DNA of 64,000 bases from Liquorilactobacillus mali KCTC 3596 = DSM 20444 (lineage in GTDB: Bacteria > Bacillota > Bacilli > Lactobacillales > Lactobacillaceae). The translations under genes were made by a program, and so were the position numbers. Below, one piece after another: positions 1-9,359 of this stretch (the first letter of the stretch is position 1; each line of letters begins with the position of its first letter). The DNA lies in contig NZ_BACP01000037.1 in assembly GCF_000260415.1 (NCBI RefSeq), positions 49,138 to 113,137 of the forward strand, in the 5' to 3' direction. The notes below the pieces were generated by a model. That model searched no databases and had not been told where the DNA came from. It saw nothing but the letters and a program-made list of their open reading frames with translations.

Positions 1-31
1 ATACTTGATTACCTCCTCCCGGTTTGTTTAC

Positions 32-514
32 TTAGAATTTCTTTAATAAATCTATGAAGTTTAAAACAGGATCACTTGGTACCATTTGTGCGGTTACACT
101 TACTCCTAACTTATGTAATTCATTAAAAGCGTCAACATCTGCTTGTACAACATTAATAGAGTTTGTTATTGCCTTTGTTTCATCAGTTTGTGACATATTT
201 CCTACGTTAACGCTTGTGATGGGAACACCTTTTTGTATCATATTAACTAGTACGCGCGGATGCCTTACAAGAATAAACACCTTTTGCGAGTCGTATCTAC
301 CTTCATTAATGTTATTAACTGCCTTTTGTTCACTTAGAATACTCAAGTTTACTCCTGTTGGTTTCGCTAATTTAATACCAGCCTTAGCGACATCTGAGCT
401 TGCAACTTCATCATCAATAACCATGATTCTTGTTGCACCTACAACATTAGTCCACATATTCGCAACTTGCCCATGTAATAATCGTCCGTCAATTCTTACT
501 GCAGTAATTGCCAT
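32..514 (-). CDS. PTS mannose/fructose/sorbose-family IIB component
   Basis: Cytoplasmic phosphotransfer subunit of a mannose-class PTS: it takes phosphate from IIA on a histidine and passes it to sugar entering through IIC/IID. The 160 residues match a free-standing IIB domain. The N-terminal signature RIDGRLLHGQV holds the phosphorylatable His14, and the later stretch VFILVRHPRVLVN is also typical. IIC, IID and IIA are not seen, so the operon probably continues beyond the left edge. A RpiR regulator lies directly upstream on the same strand. The start at 514 follows an AAGGGGTGAG ribosome site. The sugar cannot be told from IIB alone. Confidence 0.93.
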   Translation of the reverse strand: MAITAVRIDGRLLHGQVANMWTNVVGATRIMVIDDEVASSDVAKAGIKLAKPTGVNLSILSEQKAVNNINEGRYDSQKVFILVRHPRVLVNMIQKGVPITSVNVGNMSQTDETKAITNSINVVQADVDAFNELHKLGVSVTAQMVPSDPVLNFIDLLKKF

Positions 515-655
515 TAGATTCTCACCCCTTCAAAATATTATTCCCTTGCTGCCATGTCTATAATTACAAAACAAAAAACCCGACTTCTGAAAACGAATGA
601 GGCAACAAATCACTTTGGATAATTATTAATTAAAAATCAATAATTATTAGGGACG

Positions 656-683
656 ATTATATCACTTAAAACATCTTTTGAAA
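656..683 (-). promoter_or_regulatory. Candidate promoter of the PTS operon
   Basis: On the minus strand a -35 TTTCAA (678-683) is followed after 16 bp by a perfect -10 TATAAT (656-661). It lies about 140 bp before the IIB start. The transcript would carry TGAAAACG (588-595), which resembles the core of a CcpA cre site but matches the outer positions poorly. Confidence 0.4.
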
Positions 684-758
684 TAAGGTTTCATAAATGG
701 TGTGTTAATCAATTGTTTTTTGAAATTTTATTTTACTAAATCTAGCGAAAACGTTTTT

Positions 759-1625
759 TTATTTTCGATAATTAAGCTCTTTCTTATACTTCGCAACAAT
801 ATCGTATGATTTACTAAGTAATTTAACGTTGAAGCTAAAGTTCTGACTTACAAAATAATAAAAAACAATATCTACAGCGGTAAACTGTGCAAGCAATGAA
901 CTTGTGGCAGCGATGCGATACTTGCTCTCTCTTGGAAAAGCTGTGTGAATACCTGTTTTTACATAATTATCTAATAAACTATCTCCTCTTCTTGTTAAAG
1001 AAACAAGTGGAAAGTTTCTTTCACTTGCATGTATTGCCGCATTTACCACTTCTGGTGATTCACCTGAATTGGATACTAACCAAACCAGAGTATCCGCTTG
1101 GTTGCCAACCAACTTTGGCAGTAGTGAATTCAAATTATTTTCGGCAATTGTCAAATATCCTAACCTGCTCCATTTTTGTGCAATATTTTCAGCAACAAGA
1201 CCTGATGCCCCCACGCCAAAAATAATCATTTGCTTACACTTATTTAACAATTTAACAGCTTCTTTTATCTCTTTTTCATCAATTTGTTCTACCGTTTCAC
1301 TAATTGATCTTTGAGCATTTGCCAATAGTTTTTGTTTTATTGAATCTAATGCCTCATTCGCCGAAATATCACCATAACTTTTATTCCCCAGACTTCTTTT
1401 GGATAAACTAGCAGATAATTCGATTTTTAATGCAGTGAAACTCTCCAACTCTAAATCTTTCACAAGTCTAACGACTGTCGCAGAGCTTGAATCTGCAGCT
1501 TGTGCTAATTGTGCAATTTTCATTTTTATTACTTTATTTGGATTTTGTAAAATATACTCTGCAACTTTCCTTTTTGATTTTGAAAGTCGCGGTAAGGAAT
1601 TTAATATCTCATTTTCAATACCCAT
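759..1625 (-). CDS. MurR/RpiR-family transcriptional regulator
   Basis: A 288-residue sugar-phosphate-responsive regulator. Residues 1-77 form the RpiR helix-turn-helix, with KSKRKVAEYIL and SSATVVRLVKDL. Residues about 120-250 form a SIS sugar-isomerase-like effector domain, with IFGVGASGLVAENIA, VWLVSNSGESPEVV and ATSSLLAQF. Family members bind phosphosugars such as glucosamine-6-P or MurNAc-6-P. It lies just upstream of the PTS IIB gene in the same direction, so it probably controls that operon. The start at 1625 has AAGGAGAGATGGAAC upstream. The ligand is not predictable from the sequence. Confidence 0.9.
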   Translation of the reverse strand: MGIENEILNSLPRLSKSKRKVAEYILQNPNKVIKMKIAQLAQAADSSSATVVRLVKDLELESFTALKIELSASLSKRSLGNKSYGDISANEALDSIKQKLLANAQRSISETVEQIDEKEIKEAVKLLNKCKQMIIFGVGASGLVAENIAQKWSRLGYLTIAENNLNSLLPKLVGNQADTLVWLVSNSGESPEVVNAAIHASERNFPLVSLTRRGDSLLDNYVKTGIHTAFPRESKYRIAATSSLLAQFTAVDIVFYYFVSQNFSFNVKLLSKSYDIVAKYKKELNYRK

Positions 1626-1770
1626 GTTCCATCTCTCCTTAATGTATTCTCTAATTTCCGTTTTTTATTACACAACACAAGCACATTTCAGCTTGCCTTA
1701 TCTTACAATCATTTTAATTTTTTATCAATTGTTTTTAAATATATTAAAAATACCACATCTATATTAATAA

Positions 1771-1941
1771 AAGTCGAACAAGTTGCCATCGACTATCGTC
1801 CACTTGTCAAACATTGAAGACTCAAACCAAATTCTGGTGTTAGAAAAAGACAGAATAATAGAATGCGGTTCATATACATCATTAATATAAAGAAACGGTA
1901 TATATCATCAGATATATCAAATGTAAGCAGAACAATTATAG
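1771..1941 (+). pseudogene. Remnant of an ABC exporter ATP-binding domain (C-terminal end)
   Basis: Frame 1 reads STIVHLSNIEDSNQILVLEK, then DRIIECGSYTSLI, a stop, RNGIYHQIYQM, a stop and AEQL. This is the end of an ABC-exporter nucleotide-binding domain: the H-loop region (normally IAHRLS), the strand and D-box region, and the usual C-terminal tail. It has two internal stops and no Walker A, signature or Walker B motifs. It is a decayed fragment of a lost transporter gene and fills the gap between the RpiR gene and the aldo/keto reductase. Confidence 0.6.
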
Positions 1942-2032
1942 ATTTGTACTTAGGCAAATTATTTAACCAACCTACCTTCTTTGTAATAAAGTAAAGGTGT
2001 ACTTAAAATAAATTCGCAGGAGGCAAAATTTT

Positions 2033-2872
2033 ATGAAAATTCCCAATAGATTATTGAATGACGGACATTTAATTCCTAAAATTGGATTTGGTACTTATCA
2101 AATTCGTGGTGGTCAAGGAATTGATCAAATACTTTCTGCCATTCAAGATGGTTATCGTCTGTTAGACACCTCAACAAACTATGACAGCGAAGGAATTGTT
2201 GGTGAAGCTATTCGCCGCTCTGGAATTCCACGATCCGAATTTTTTGTTACCAGTAAATTGCCCGGGAAATATCATCATTACGAAGATGCTTTGATGATGA
2301 TTCAAGAGTCTCTTTGCCGCATGGGTTTAGACTATTTTGACCTTTACTTGATTCATTGGCCGCTTCCAAAAAGAAAACTCTATACTGAAGCTTGGCGTGC
2401 ATTGGTTACAGCTCAAAAAATTGGCCTTTGCCGTTCAATTGGTGTTTCTAATTTTGAACCGGAACATTTAGACAAAATTATTGCTGATACAGGAGTTACA
2501 CCAGCCATTAACCAAATTGAGGTTCACCCTTATTGGGTCCAAGACAAGATGCTATCAGAGAATACTAAACGCAAAATTGTCACTGAGGCATGGAGTCCAC
2601 TTGGACGAGGTAATCGTACACTTAAAGAAAAAATAATTACGGATTTGGCTGAAAAATACCAAAAAAATGTTGGCCAAATTGTTTTAAGATGGCATGTACA
2701 ACGTGGTATTATTCCAATTCCCAAATCAAGCAACCTTCTCCATCAACGAGAAAATGCAGATATTTTTGATTTTGAACTAACATCAGAAGAAATTACTGCA
2801 ATTAATAGTTTGTCTCATGTTGATGGAAGGATAGATAATCAAGATCCAAATGAATATGAGGAATTTGATTAA
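2033..2872 (+). CDS. Aldo/keto reductase (AKR5-like, 2,5-diketo-gluconate reductase family)
   Basis: A 279-residue NADPH-dependent carbonyl reductase folding as a TIM barrel. The catalytic tetrad is visible: Asp45 and Tyr50 in DTSTNYDSEG, Lys75 in VTSKLPG and His108 in LIHWP. The cofactor loop IPIPKSS lies near residue 230. Length is normal for the family. A strong AGGAGG precedes the ATG at a good distance. It stands alone, with a decayed ABC fragment upstream and tRNA-Asn downstream. A second member of the family, at 36913-37767, has the same tetrad. The substrate is unknown. Confidence 0.93.
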   Translation: MKIPNRLLNDGHLIPKIGFGTYQIRGGQGIDQILSAIQDGYRLLDTSTNYDSEGIVGEAIRRSGIPRSEFFVTSKLPGKYHHYEDALMMIQESLCRMGLDYFDLYLIHWPLPKRKLYTEAWRALVTAQKIGLCRSIGVSNFEPEHLDKIIADTGVTPAINQIEVHPYWVQDKMLSENTKRKIVTEAWSPLGRGNRTLKEKIITDLAEKYQKNVGQIVLRWHVQRGIIPIPKSSNLLHQRENADIFDFELTSEEITAINSLSHVDGRIDNQDPNEYEEFD

Positions 2873-3118
2873 GTTTATCAAGAACTAACCTAGAGAGAAT
2901 GGTATGCGTGCTTTACAATTAATACGTAGAGCTGTGTGTATTGTTCTCTTTTTCATTCATATTTAACTTTTTTTTGCTTCGCAATGCCATTAAAATCAAG
3001 CCATTATTCATTTTCAAAAGATAGTTGCCTCAAAATCTAACGAAAATGTAATTTTTTGTCAAAAGTATATTTACTTATTAATCATAATATGATATAAATA
3101 TATACATGCTAATAATAT

Positions 3119-3190
3119 TGCTCAGTAGTTCAGTGGTAGAATAATTGACTGTTAATCAAGAGGTCGTAGGTTCGAACCCTACCTGAGCAG
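3119..3190 (+). tRNA. tRNA-Asn (anticodon GTT)
   Basis: The 72-nt sequence folds as a cloverleaf. The acceptor stem TGCTCAG pairs with CTGAGCA and is followed by discriminator G. The D arm is GTTC...GAAT, the anticodon loop CTGTTAA, and the T arm GTAGG-TTCGAAC-CCTAC. The anticodon GTT reads Asn codons. The CCA end is not encoded. It stands alone and is followed by its own terminator. Confidence 0.95.
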
Positions 3191-3201
3191 CTAACCTAAA
3201 G

Positions 3202-3232
3202 TATCTTGCTGATTTGGCAAGGTGCTTTTTTT
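3202..3232 (+). terminator. Rho-independent terminator of tRNA-Asn
   Basis: The stem ATCTTGC / GCAAGGT is followed by a T tract, 12 nt after the tRNA. Confidence 0.75.
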
Positions 3233-3271
3233 CTACGCTGAATCAGTAATTATTAATTAAATTGCGATTAT

Positions 3272-3322
3272 AAAAAGTACAGCATCGGGTATTAAACTCT
3301 ACACCTAATGCTGTACTTTTTC
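3272..3322. terminator. Bidirectional terminator closing the ABC/nucleotidase operon
   Basis: A long inverted repeat, AAAAGTACAGCAT paired with ATGCTGTACTTTT, is flanked by A and T runs. It lies 32 bp beyond the stop of the minus-strand nucleotidase-family gene and can work on both strands. Confidence 0.85.
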
Positions 3323-3354
3323 GTCTCTTGATACTAACCGATGATTTCTTTCAT

Positions 3355-4902
3355 TTACAATAAAACGTTATAGTCATTCTTTGGTAAGTTTTTTGGTGAT
3401 ATTTTTTTATTCTGCGTCAATACTTGCACTATCACCTCTGATACCTCAAACTCACTTTCACTGATTATTTTACTAGCATCAAACATCTGGTAATCTCCAC
3501 CGCCCATTGCTCGATACTTACTCAAACCAATCTTTAAAGTATCTTCTGGAACAATTTTATGACCTTGGTAACAAAGATTTGTAATTCTCTTTCCTTGAGG
3601 TTGGCTCACATTTATTGTATAGTCAATTCCCCCGTAAACATCATAATTAAAGTCAGGAATGCGTTGTCTGCCATTTTTTGTTGCTACAACTATTCTTCCC
3701 TCCTCTTCATCCCAATACATTGCTGTTTGTTCAAGCGCCGCTAGTAAATCTTTTCCTGTTACTTCAAGAACTGCAAAAGTATTAGAAAATGGATAATTAG
3801 CTTTTATATCTCGCATGGTAACCATCTGTGCAAAACCTGGTTGTTGATTATTAAATATCGAACTGGCTACAATCTCGACCCCAGTAGCCTCTCTCACAAA
3901 ATAGTTCATTAGATCAATAAATGGATGTCCATGCAGTCTGGCCGACGCAACATCAGTCAATTTGAAGCCCTTGTCAAGAACACCAACACTTTTGTCTAAC
4001 CACTCTTCTGTGTCCTTATTATCAGACTCCAATAAATTTATAACGGTGTTATTTGGGTCAATGCCTCTCGTTGAAAGTAATTTTGCTGTTTTCTTAGTAA
4101 TTACACTATCTTTATACTCTAGTTCAATTGCACCAACAACTTCACCAGCATAACCTGGCTGAATCACAGGTATCTCATTATAGAAAGTTGCAATTTTACG
4201 ATGTTGATGTCCAGTGATCAAAGCATCAATTCCCGCAATTTTACTTAATTCGTAGGCCTCGTTTTCACCTGTTAATTCTTCTGTTGCAACACCATTTTCA
4301 TTGGCTTCAAAACCTCCATGATAGGCAACTATTACTATATCAGCAATTTTTCTCAATCTTGGGATATACTCTTTAGCTGTCTGAACTGCTGATTTAAAAT
4401 AGAGTCCATGAATATTTTCCTGAGTTTCCCAATGAGGAATATACTGGGTTGTCAATCCAAGAATTGCAACCCGAACTCCTTTTTCTTCAAAAATCTCATA
4501 TGCTTTTCCCATATAAGGTTTACTATCATCATCCAAAATATTCGCACATAAAATTGGGTGCTTGCGATAACTATTAATTTTCTCTTGATACTTTCGACCA
4601 TAATTAAATTCATGATTACCAAGAATTGCTGCATCATATTTAATTATGTTCTCAGCTTGTACCAATTCCTTTACTTGATAGTTACCTTTGCGAAAAAGAA
4701 AATCAACTAATGCCGAACCTTGAATAAAATCACCATTGTCGATTACCAATACCAAATCTTCACTCGCACTGTTTTTTCGTACATTTTCGATCACACTTGC
4801 ACACTTCGCAAAACCAATATCTTGGTTTTCATGACGTTTTAAATATGTTGTTGGATACATATATCCATGGATATCACTTGTTACTAAAATTTTAATTTGC
4901 AT
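3355..4902 (-). CDS. 5'-nucleotidase / 2',3'-cyclic-phosphodiesterase family metallophosphatase, cytoplasmic
   Basis: A two-domain enzyme of the UshA/CpdB/YfkN family, 515 residues. The N-terminal metallophosphatase domain shows the dimetal motifs SDIHG (Asp10, His12), NGDFIQGS, GNHEFN and GHQHR. The C-terminal 5'-nucleotidase domain shows the substrate-binding NYPFSNTFAVLEVTGKDL and MGGGDYQMF. Relatives are usually exported, but this one begins directly at MQIKILVTSDIHG with no signal peptide, so it should act in the cytosol. It is the last gene of the ABC-importer operon, 14 bp after the metallo-hydrolase gene, so its substrate probably comes in through that transporter or is made from its cargo. 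Confidence 0.85.
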   Translation of the reverse strand: MQIKILVTSDIHGYMYPTTYLKRHENQDIGFAKCASVIENVRKNSASEDLVLVIDNGDFIQGSALVDFLFRKGNYQVKELVQAENIIKYDAAILGNHEFNYGRKYQEKINSYRKHPILCANILDDDSKPYMGKAYEIFEEKGVRVAILGLTTQYIPHWETQENIHGLYFKSAVQTAKEYIPRLRKIADIVIVAYHGGFEANENGVATEELTGENEAYELSKIAGIDALITGHQHRKIATFYNEIPVIQPGYAGEVVGAIELEYKDSVITKKTAKLLSTRGIDPNNTVINLLESDNKDTEEWLDKSVGVLDKGFKLTDVASARLHGHPFIDLMNYFVREATGVEIVASSIFNNQQPGFAQMVTMRDIKANYPFSNTFAVLEVTGKDLLAALEQTAMYWDEEEGRIVVATKNGRQRIPDFNYDVYGGIDYTINVSQPQGKRITNLCYQGHKIVPEDTLKIGLSKYRAMGGGDYQMFDASKIISESEFEVSEVIVQVLTQNKKISPKNLPKNDYNVLL

Positions 4903-4916
4903 ATACTACATTACAC

Positions 4917-6182
4917 CTACTTAAAACGATAAATTTCTGTATAACTTGGCCTTAAAAACTGTAATCCACTATTTTTCAGTGCATTTACGGCAGCATCCGG
5001 ATCAAACGAATGCCAAAAAGCCGTTTTCTTTGCAGCAACAGTTCTAGCTACCTCACAAATTTCTGCTTTTGTAGCATGCCCTGATACTCCAATATCAATA
5101 AGCTCGATTCTTTTATTTTCTAAAAAGCTCTTTAGCGTCTGATAATGTGGATCATAATCTCCAAGTGGCGCTCCATTGCAATGCAAATAAATAAATTTAT
5201 TGAAATTCATAAGAATGTCTAAGTTTTCAAAGCTATTTTGTAAACAAAAATGATTAAGATTATTCATAATTGTTAGCAATGATACTGGTATTAACCCAGC
5301 AATACCTTTCAATCCTAAATTACCATCATCTAACACAAAAATTGGTTCTTCTAATGAAAATTCACTTATCACATGTGCGTATTGCGGCTCCCAGACAATT
5401 GGTCTATTCAAATGATTAGCTACTTTATTCATCTGTAACAATCGCTCGATATCTCTGGAATATGGATTGATAACAGTTAGATTCTTGTGCTTATTTAAAA
5501 TCCTCTTGAAGTCTTCTAGACACTTTGATTCCACGTTAACTTCATTATCTCCCTGTCCATTCAAGCTGTTATCATCCTCAAAACTAAAGCTTGTTGCCTC
5601 CAACATTAGCAAATCCAAATTACGCTGCTTAAACAAATTCATCCATTTATCAACTGCTGATCTATGCGAACCACTCAACCTCACATCCCCAGATTGACCA
5701 AACGCATGTTTTCCATCTTCGATTAAAAATGCAGCTGCTCCCAAAATATCATGATCACTTTGATAAGCCGTAACTGTTAAGTCACCAATTTTTACAGGAA
5801 CTTCAAAATCAAAAATCTTAAAATTTACATTAAGCGCCAATCCTAATCCTTGTTTTACAAGACTTCGATATAATTTATATGAAGGCCGTGATAGATAAAC
5901 AGGAATATCACTTTTGAGATATGCCAATGCCGAAGTATGATCCAAATGCAGATGTGTAATAAAAATTGCCTCATCTTTATACTCTTTGATCTGTTCTTGC
6001 TTATCACCAAAAAGCTCAGGTACATCAGGAAGTACGTGTTTTTCAATCAACGACTGTGAAGTCCCTATCTTAAAATCTACTGCCATTCCAAAGTCTGTAA
6101 TTACTCTTGAACTTTGAGTACTTATTTCTGCAATATTTGCTCCAATTGTATTTAGTCCATTTAGGAACCTAATATTCGTCAT
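4917..6182 (-). CDS. Metallo-beta-lactamase-fold hydrolase, beta-CASP/RNase J-like
   Basis: A 421-residue metal-dependent hydrolase. The dizinc motif THLHLDHT (His77, His79, Asp81, His82) is intact. Further ligands are probable in SDHDILG and GQSGDVRLSG. Near the C terminus, VSGHATKAEI and a later His resemble the beta-CASP motifs of RNase J-type enzymes. No signal peptide is seen. It lies between the solute-binding protein gene and the nucleotidase-family gene in one operon, with 35- and 14-bp gaps. A role in cutting phosphodiester or nucleotide-like cargo brought in by the transporter is inferred, not shown. A lactonase such as UlaG is an alternative. Confidence 0.75.
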   Translation of the reverse strand: MTNIRFLNGLNTIGANIAEISTQSSRVITDFGMAVDFKIGTSQSLIEKHVLPDVPELFGDKQEQIKEYKDEAIFITHLHLDHTSALAYLKSDIPVYLSRPSYKLYRSLVKQGLGLALNVNFKIFDFEVPVKIGDLTVTAYQSDHDILGAAAFLIEDGKHAFGQSGDVRLSGSHRSAVDKWMNLFKQRNLDLLMLEATSFSFEDDNSLNGQGDNEVNVESKCLEDFKRILNKHKNLTVINPYSRDIERLLQMNKVANHLNRPIVWEPQYAHVISEFSLEEPIFVLDDGNLGLKGIAGLIPVSLLTIMNNLNHFCLQNSFENLDILMNFNKFIYLHCNGAPLGDYDPHYQTLKSFLENKRIELIDIGVSGHATKAEICEVARTVAAKKTAFWHSFDPDAAVNALKNSGLQFLRPSYTEIYRFK

Positions 6183-6217
6183 TTCTTATTTTTCACTTCC
6201 CTTGTTGCAACGCTTCA

Positions 6218-7507
6218 TCAGTTATTCTTATTATCTGATATTATTTTTTTAGCTTGTTTAGCCAAATTTGTGAGCGCATCTTTTGCAGGCGTTTGCTTTG
6301 TCAGCATACTATCAAAAGCATTTAATTCATCTGTATAGTATTCGTTATAACCTACAAAACTCTTTGTTGAAAATGAGTCTGGAAGTGATTCCACAGCAGC
6401 TTTTGCCCTTTTATTGCTCTTTAAAAATGCTTGATATTCTTTTGACTTAACCGCCGATTTTGTTAATGGAACATAACCCGTTAACATGGCCCATTTAGTC
6501 GTAGCCTTAGAAGTTAATAGGTACTTCATAAATGCATAAGCACCCTGTTTTTGTTCTTGACTTGCACCTTTAAATAACACAATGTCATTGCCGGCTACTT
6601 CTGTACCTGATTTACCTTCATATGATGGAACTACCGCTGTTGTCCAGTTTAGAGATGAAGGAGCAACTTGTTTAATTGCTGTCATCCCAGCAGAGGAACC
6701 GATATAAAACGCTGATTTACCATTTACAAAACTATTCGTCCAATAAATGTCTGATCCCGCCGATTTAGCAGTGCCATCTTTAATCATATCAAGTACAAAG
6801 TTTGCAGCAGTAATAGCTTTTGAACTTGAAAGCTTAACTTTACCTGCGCTTGTGATTGGAGTTACTCCAGCCGCATGTAATAGTCCTTCCCACTCCATTT
6901 GGAAACTTTGATCAAAACCATAAGCATAGATTCCGTGTTCCTTTAGTACTTCTCCATCTTTACGCATTTGTTCCCATGTTTTAGGAATTTCTAAATTATA
7001 TTTTTTTAAAATATCTTCGTTAACATACATTACCCTTGTCGATTTAGAAAACGGAATTGAATAATAACTGTTCCCTATCTTTGAACCACTAAGGAATGCA
7101 GAGTAAATATCCTTTTTTTGGCTTGCGGACATGCCTTTATACATTGCATTCAAATTTTCAATGAATCCGTTGTTTTTATAGTCTGGCAAACTAGTATATG
7201 ATGCCATACCTAAAACTGGCAAACTGTTAGATTTAGCCGCTGCCATAACTTTTTGATTTAATTTGTCATATGTTTCTTGTGAAGTTGCAACAACCTTATA
7301 TTTTTTTTGCGAATTATTGAAATCAGTGATAACTTTATTCAGATTCTTTTCATATGGCCCCGCTAATCCTGTCCAAAAACTGATTTTTACTGGTGTTTTC
7401 GTAGTTCCCTGATCGCTTGTACTAGCTTTTTTTGAACCACATGCTGTTAAAAAAACACATAAGGTACTTATCATTGCTAAAATTGCAATTATCCTACTTT
7501 TTTTCAT
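6218..7507 (-). CDS. Extracellular solute-binding lipoprotein of a CUT1 ABC importer
   Basis: The substrate-capturing lipoprotein of the adjacent importer, about 429 residues. The start is placed at ATG 7507, after GGTGGAG. This gives a classic lipoprotein signal: MKKSRIIAIL, a hydrophobic stretch and the lipobox FLTACG, with Cys as the lipidated residue. The body shows the family-1 binding-protein features KISFWTGLAG at the front and FMKYLLTSKATTKWAMLTGY near the C-terminal half. It resembles UgpB and maltose-type binding proteins. The ligand could be a sugar, a polyol phosphate or another phosphate ester. Confidence 0.9.
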   Translation of the reverse strand: MKKSRIIAILAMISTLCVFLTACGSKKASTSDQGTTKTPVKISFWTGLAGPYEKNLNKVITDFNNSQKKYKVVATSQETYDKLNQKVMAAAKSNSLPVLGMASYTSLPDYKNNGFIENLNAMYKGMSASQKKDIYSAFLSGSKIGNSYYSIPFSKSTRVMYVNEDILKKYNLEIPKTWEQMRKDGEVLKEHGIYAYGFDQSFQMEWEGLLHAAGVTPITSAGKVKLSSSKAITAANFVLDMIKDGTAKSAGSDIYWTNSFVNGKSAFYIGSSAGMTAIKQVAPSSLNWTTAVVPSYEGKSGTEVAGNDIVLFKGASQEQKQGAYAFMKYLLTSKATTKWAMLTGYVPLTKSAVKSKEYQAFLKSNKRAKAAVESLPDSFSTKSFVGYNEYYTDELNAFDSMLTKQTPAKDALTNLAKQAKKIISDNKNN

Positions 7508-7613
7508 TTTTTCTCCACCTTTCCTTTCATAGTAAAACACCCCCACTAACTACTTTGCTAAAAATTACTATAAGCATTCCCCCTTTCAGGGTTCTCTGTT
7601 TATTAACTAATAT

Positions 7614-8438
7614 TTAACCTTTTAAGCCCGACCGAGTAACTCCAGCTATAATATATTTTTGCAAAAAAACATATATGACAATCATTGGTATCACAATAAT
7701 TGTTGATGCTGCCATCAATAGCTGATATTGAGTTCCTGCATCAGTGGTAAATGCACTAAGACCAACAGGGAGTGTTCTCATTTTATCTGAATTGGTGGCA
7801 ATCATTGGCCACATAAAAGAGTTCCAGCTTCCAATCATCTCCAAGGTTGCCAATGCTACAATTGTTGATTTTGATAGTGGCACAATTATTCGCCATAGAA
7901 AATACCAATCACTAGTTCCATCAATTTTTGCGGCATAATATAGCTCATCTGGGATAGTCATAAAAGTTTGTCGTAGCGTAAAAACCGCGAAGAAACTAGC
8001 TAACCAAGGAACAATTAAAGCCGCATATGTGTTGATCATCCCTAATTTTGAAAGAGTTACAAAATTAGGGATGATTAACATCTCACTGGGTACCATCATT
8101 GTCGCCATGCAAAGAATAAAAATTGTTTTTTTGCCATAAAATTCCAGCCTAGCAAACGCAAAGGCTCCTAGAATCGTGGTAATTATTTGACCGATAGTAG
8201 TTACAATCATCACGAAAGTACTATTCAGAAAATATCTTAGAAAAGGAGCCGCATTCCACGCCTTAATAAAATTACCCCATTGTGGATTTTGTGGAATTAA
8301 AGTTGGCGGAATCTTAGCAGTTTCGGATCCAGTTTTTAAAGCCGTTACTATCATCCATAAGAAAGGAACAATCATTATTATTCCACCTAAGGTTAAAATG
8401 AAATATAACAATATTTTACTGATACTCTTTTTTGTCAT
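7614..8438 (-). CDS. ABC importer permease, MalG/UgpE type
   Basis: An integral membrane subunit of 274 residues with six predicted helices. The first is YFILTLGGIIMIVPFLWMIV. The inner-membrane EAA loop DELYYAAKIDGTSDWYFLW, which contacts the ATPase, is in its usual place. It ends with the family-typical tail YIIAGVTRSGLKG. It lies between its partner permease (12-bp gap) and the binding-protein gene (106-bp gap). The longer gap holds CCCTTTCAGGG and may slow transcription or protect the mRNA. Confidence 0.93.
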   Translation of the reverse strand: MTKKSISKILLYFILTLGGIIMIVPFLWMIVTALKTGSETAKIPPTLIPQNPQWGNFIKAWNAAPFLRYFLNSTFVMIVTTIGQIITTILGAFAFARLEFYGKKTIFILCMATMMVPSEMLIIPNFVTLSKLGMINTYAALIVPWLASFFAVFTLRQTFMTIPDELYYAAKIDGTSDWYFLWRIIVPLSKSTIVALATLEMIGSWNSFMWPMIATNSDKMRTLPVGLSAFTTDAGTQYQLLMAASTIIVIPMIVIYVFLQKYIIAGVTRSGLKG

Positions 8439-8450
8439 TTGCCCTCTCCC

Positions 8451-9347
8451 CTACACGTAATGGACATGCCGCTTGCTATACCAAACCTGAATTACTGTGA
8501 TGATCAGCGTCAACGTAAAAAGAACCACTCCTGCGGCTGCAGCTATCCCGTATTTCCATTCTGTATAGAATTTTTCGTACAGATAAAAAACAAGTGTCAG
8601 TGTTGACTTACCCGGCCCTGGATTTCCTCCAAATAATACAAAGATTTGATCAAATACTTTAAACCCACTTATTATGCTGGTAACAGAAACAAGAAATGTC
8701 ATTGGTGACAAAAGTGGAATTGTGATATATCTGAATCTCTGCCAGGTATTTGCTCCATCAATTTGCGCTACTTGCTCATATCTTTTGTCAATATTGCTTA
8801 ATCCTGCTAAAAATAAAATTATGTTAAATCCTAATCCTTGCCAGATTGTCATAATTATCAAAGCTGTCATTGCCCAGTGTGGATCATTGAGCCAATCAAT
8901 CGGTTTTATTCCGAATATTCCCAAAAAAGCGTCTAGTAATCCATACTGCGAGTTATAGATCCATTGCCAAATCAACGAAATAGCTACCGTACTAGTTACA
9001 AACGGTAAGAAATATACGGTCTTAAAGAAACCTGCAGCAAAATTTATTTTATTCAACAAAATAGCTATGACAAGAGCGATTATCACTGACAAGGGAACAA
9101 CACCGACAACAAAAATAATTGTATTTTTTAAAGCTTCAATAAAATCAGGATCTGTCCATATGGTTACAAAGTTAGAAAGACCAACTTCACTAACCTTATT
9201 TGTATAAAAGTTATATTTCGTATAAAAACTCATTGCGAAAGACATTACAATCGGATAAAGATAGAATGTACCAATAATTATCAACATTGGGGATAAATAC
9301 AAAAAGGCAATTAGCGTCGTTTTTGCTGATGGTTTTTGTTTGATCAC
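8451..9347 (-). CDS. ABC importer permease, MalF/UgpA type
   Basis: The second membrane subunit, 298 residues with six predicted helices. An EAA loop, YEQVAQIDGANTWQRFRYIT, sits near residue 195. It starts with GTG at 9347, after GGAGG at 8 bp. It is 12 bp downstream of the ATPase gene and 12 bp upstream of the other permease, so translation is probably coupled. The large N-terminal periplasmic loop of enterobacterial MalF is missing, as usual in Gram-positives. Confidence 0.93.
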   Translation of the reverse strand: MIKQKPSAKTTLIAFLYLSPMLIIIGTFYLYPIVMSFAMSFYTKYNFYTNKVSEVGLSNFVTIWTDPDFIEALKNTIIFVVGVVPLSVIIALVIAILLNKINFAAGFFKTVYFLPFVTSTVAISLIWQWIYNSQYGLLDAFLGIFGIKPIDWLNDPHWAMTALIIMTIWQGLGFNIILFLAGLSNIDKRYEQVAQIDGANTWQRFRYITIPLLSPMTFLVSVTSIISGFKVFDQIFVLFGGNPGPGKSTLTLVFYLYEKFYTEWKYGIAAAAGVVLFTLTLIITVIQVWYSKRHVHYV

Positions 9348-9359
9348 AAGTTGTACCTC

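Noticed and set aside
54..563. Long plus-strand open frame over the PTS IIB gene
   Set aside because: It is the antisense shadow of a clear PTS IIB gene, with Cys-rich, unnatural composition and no ribosome site.
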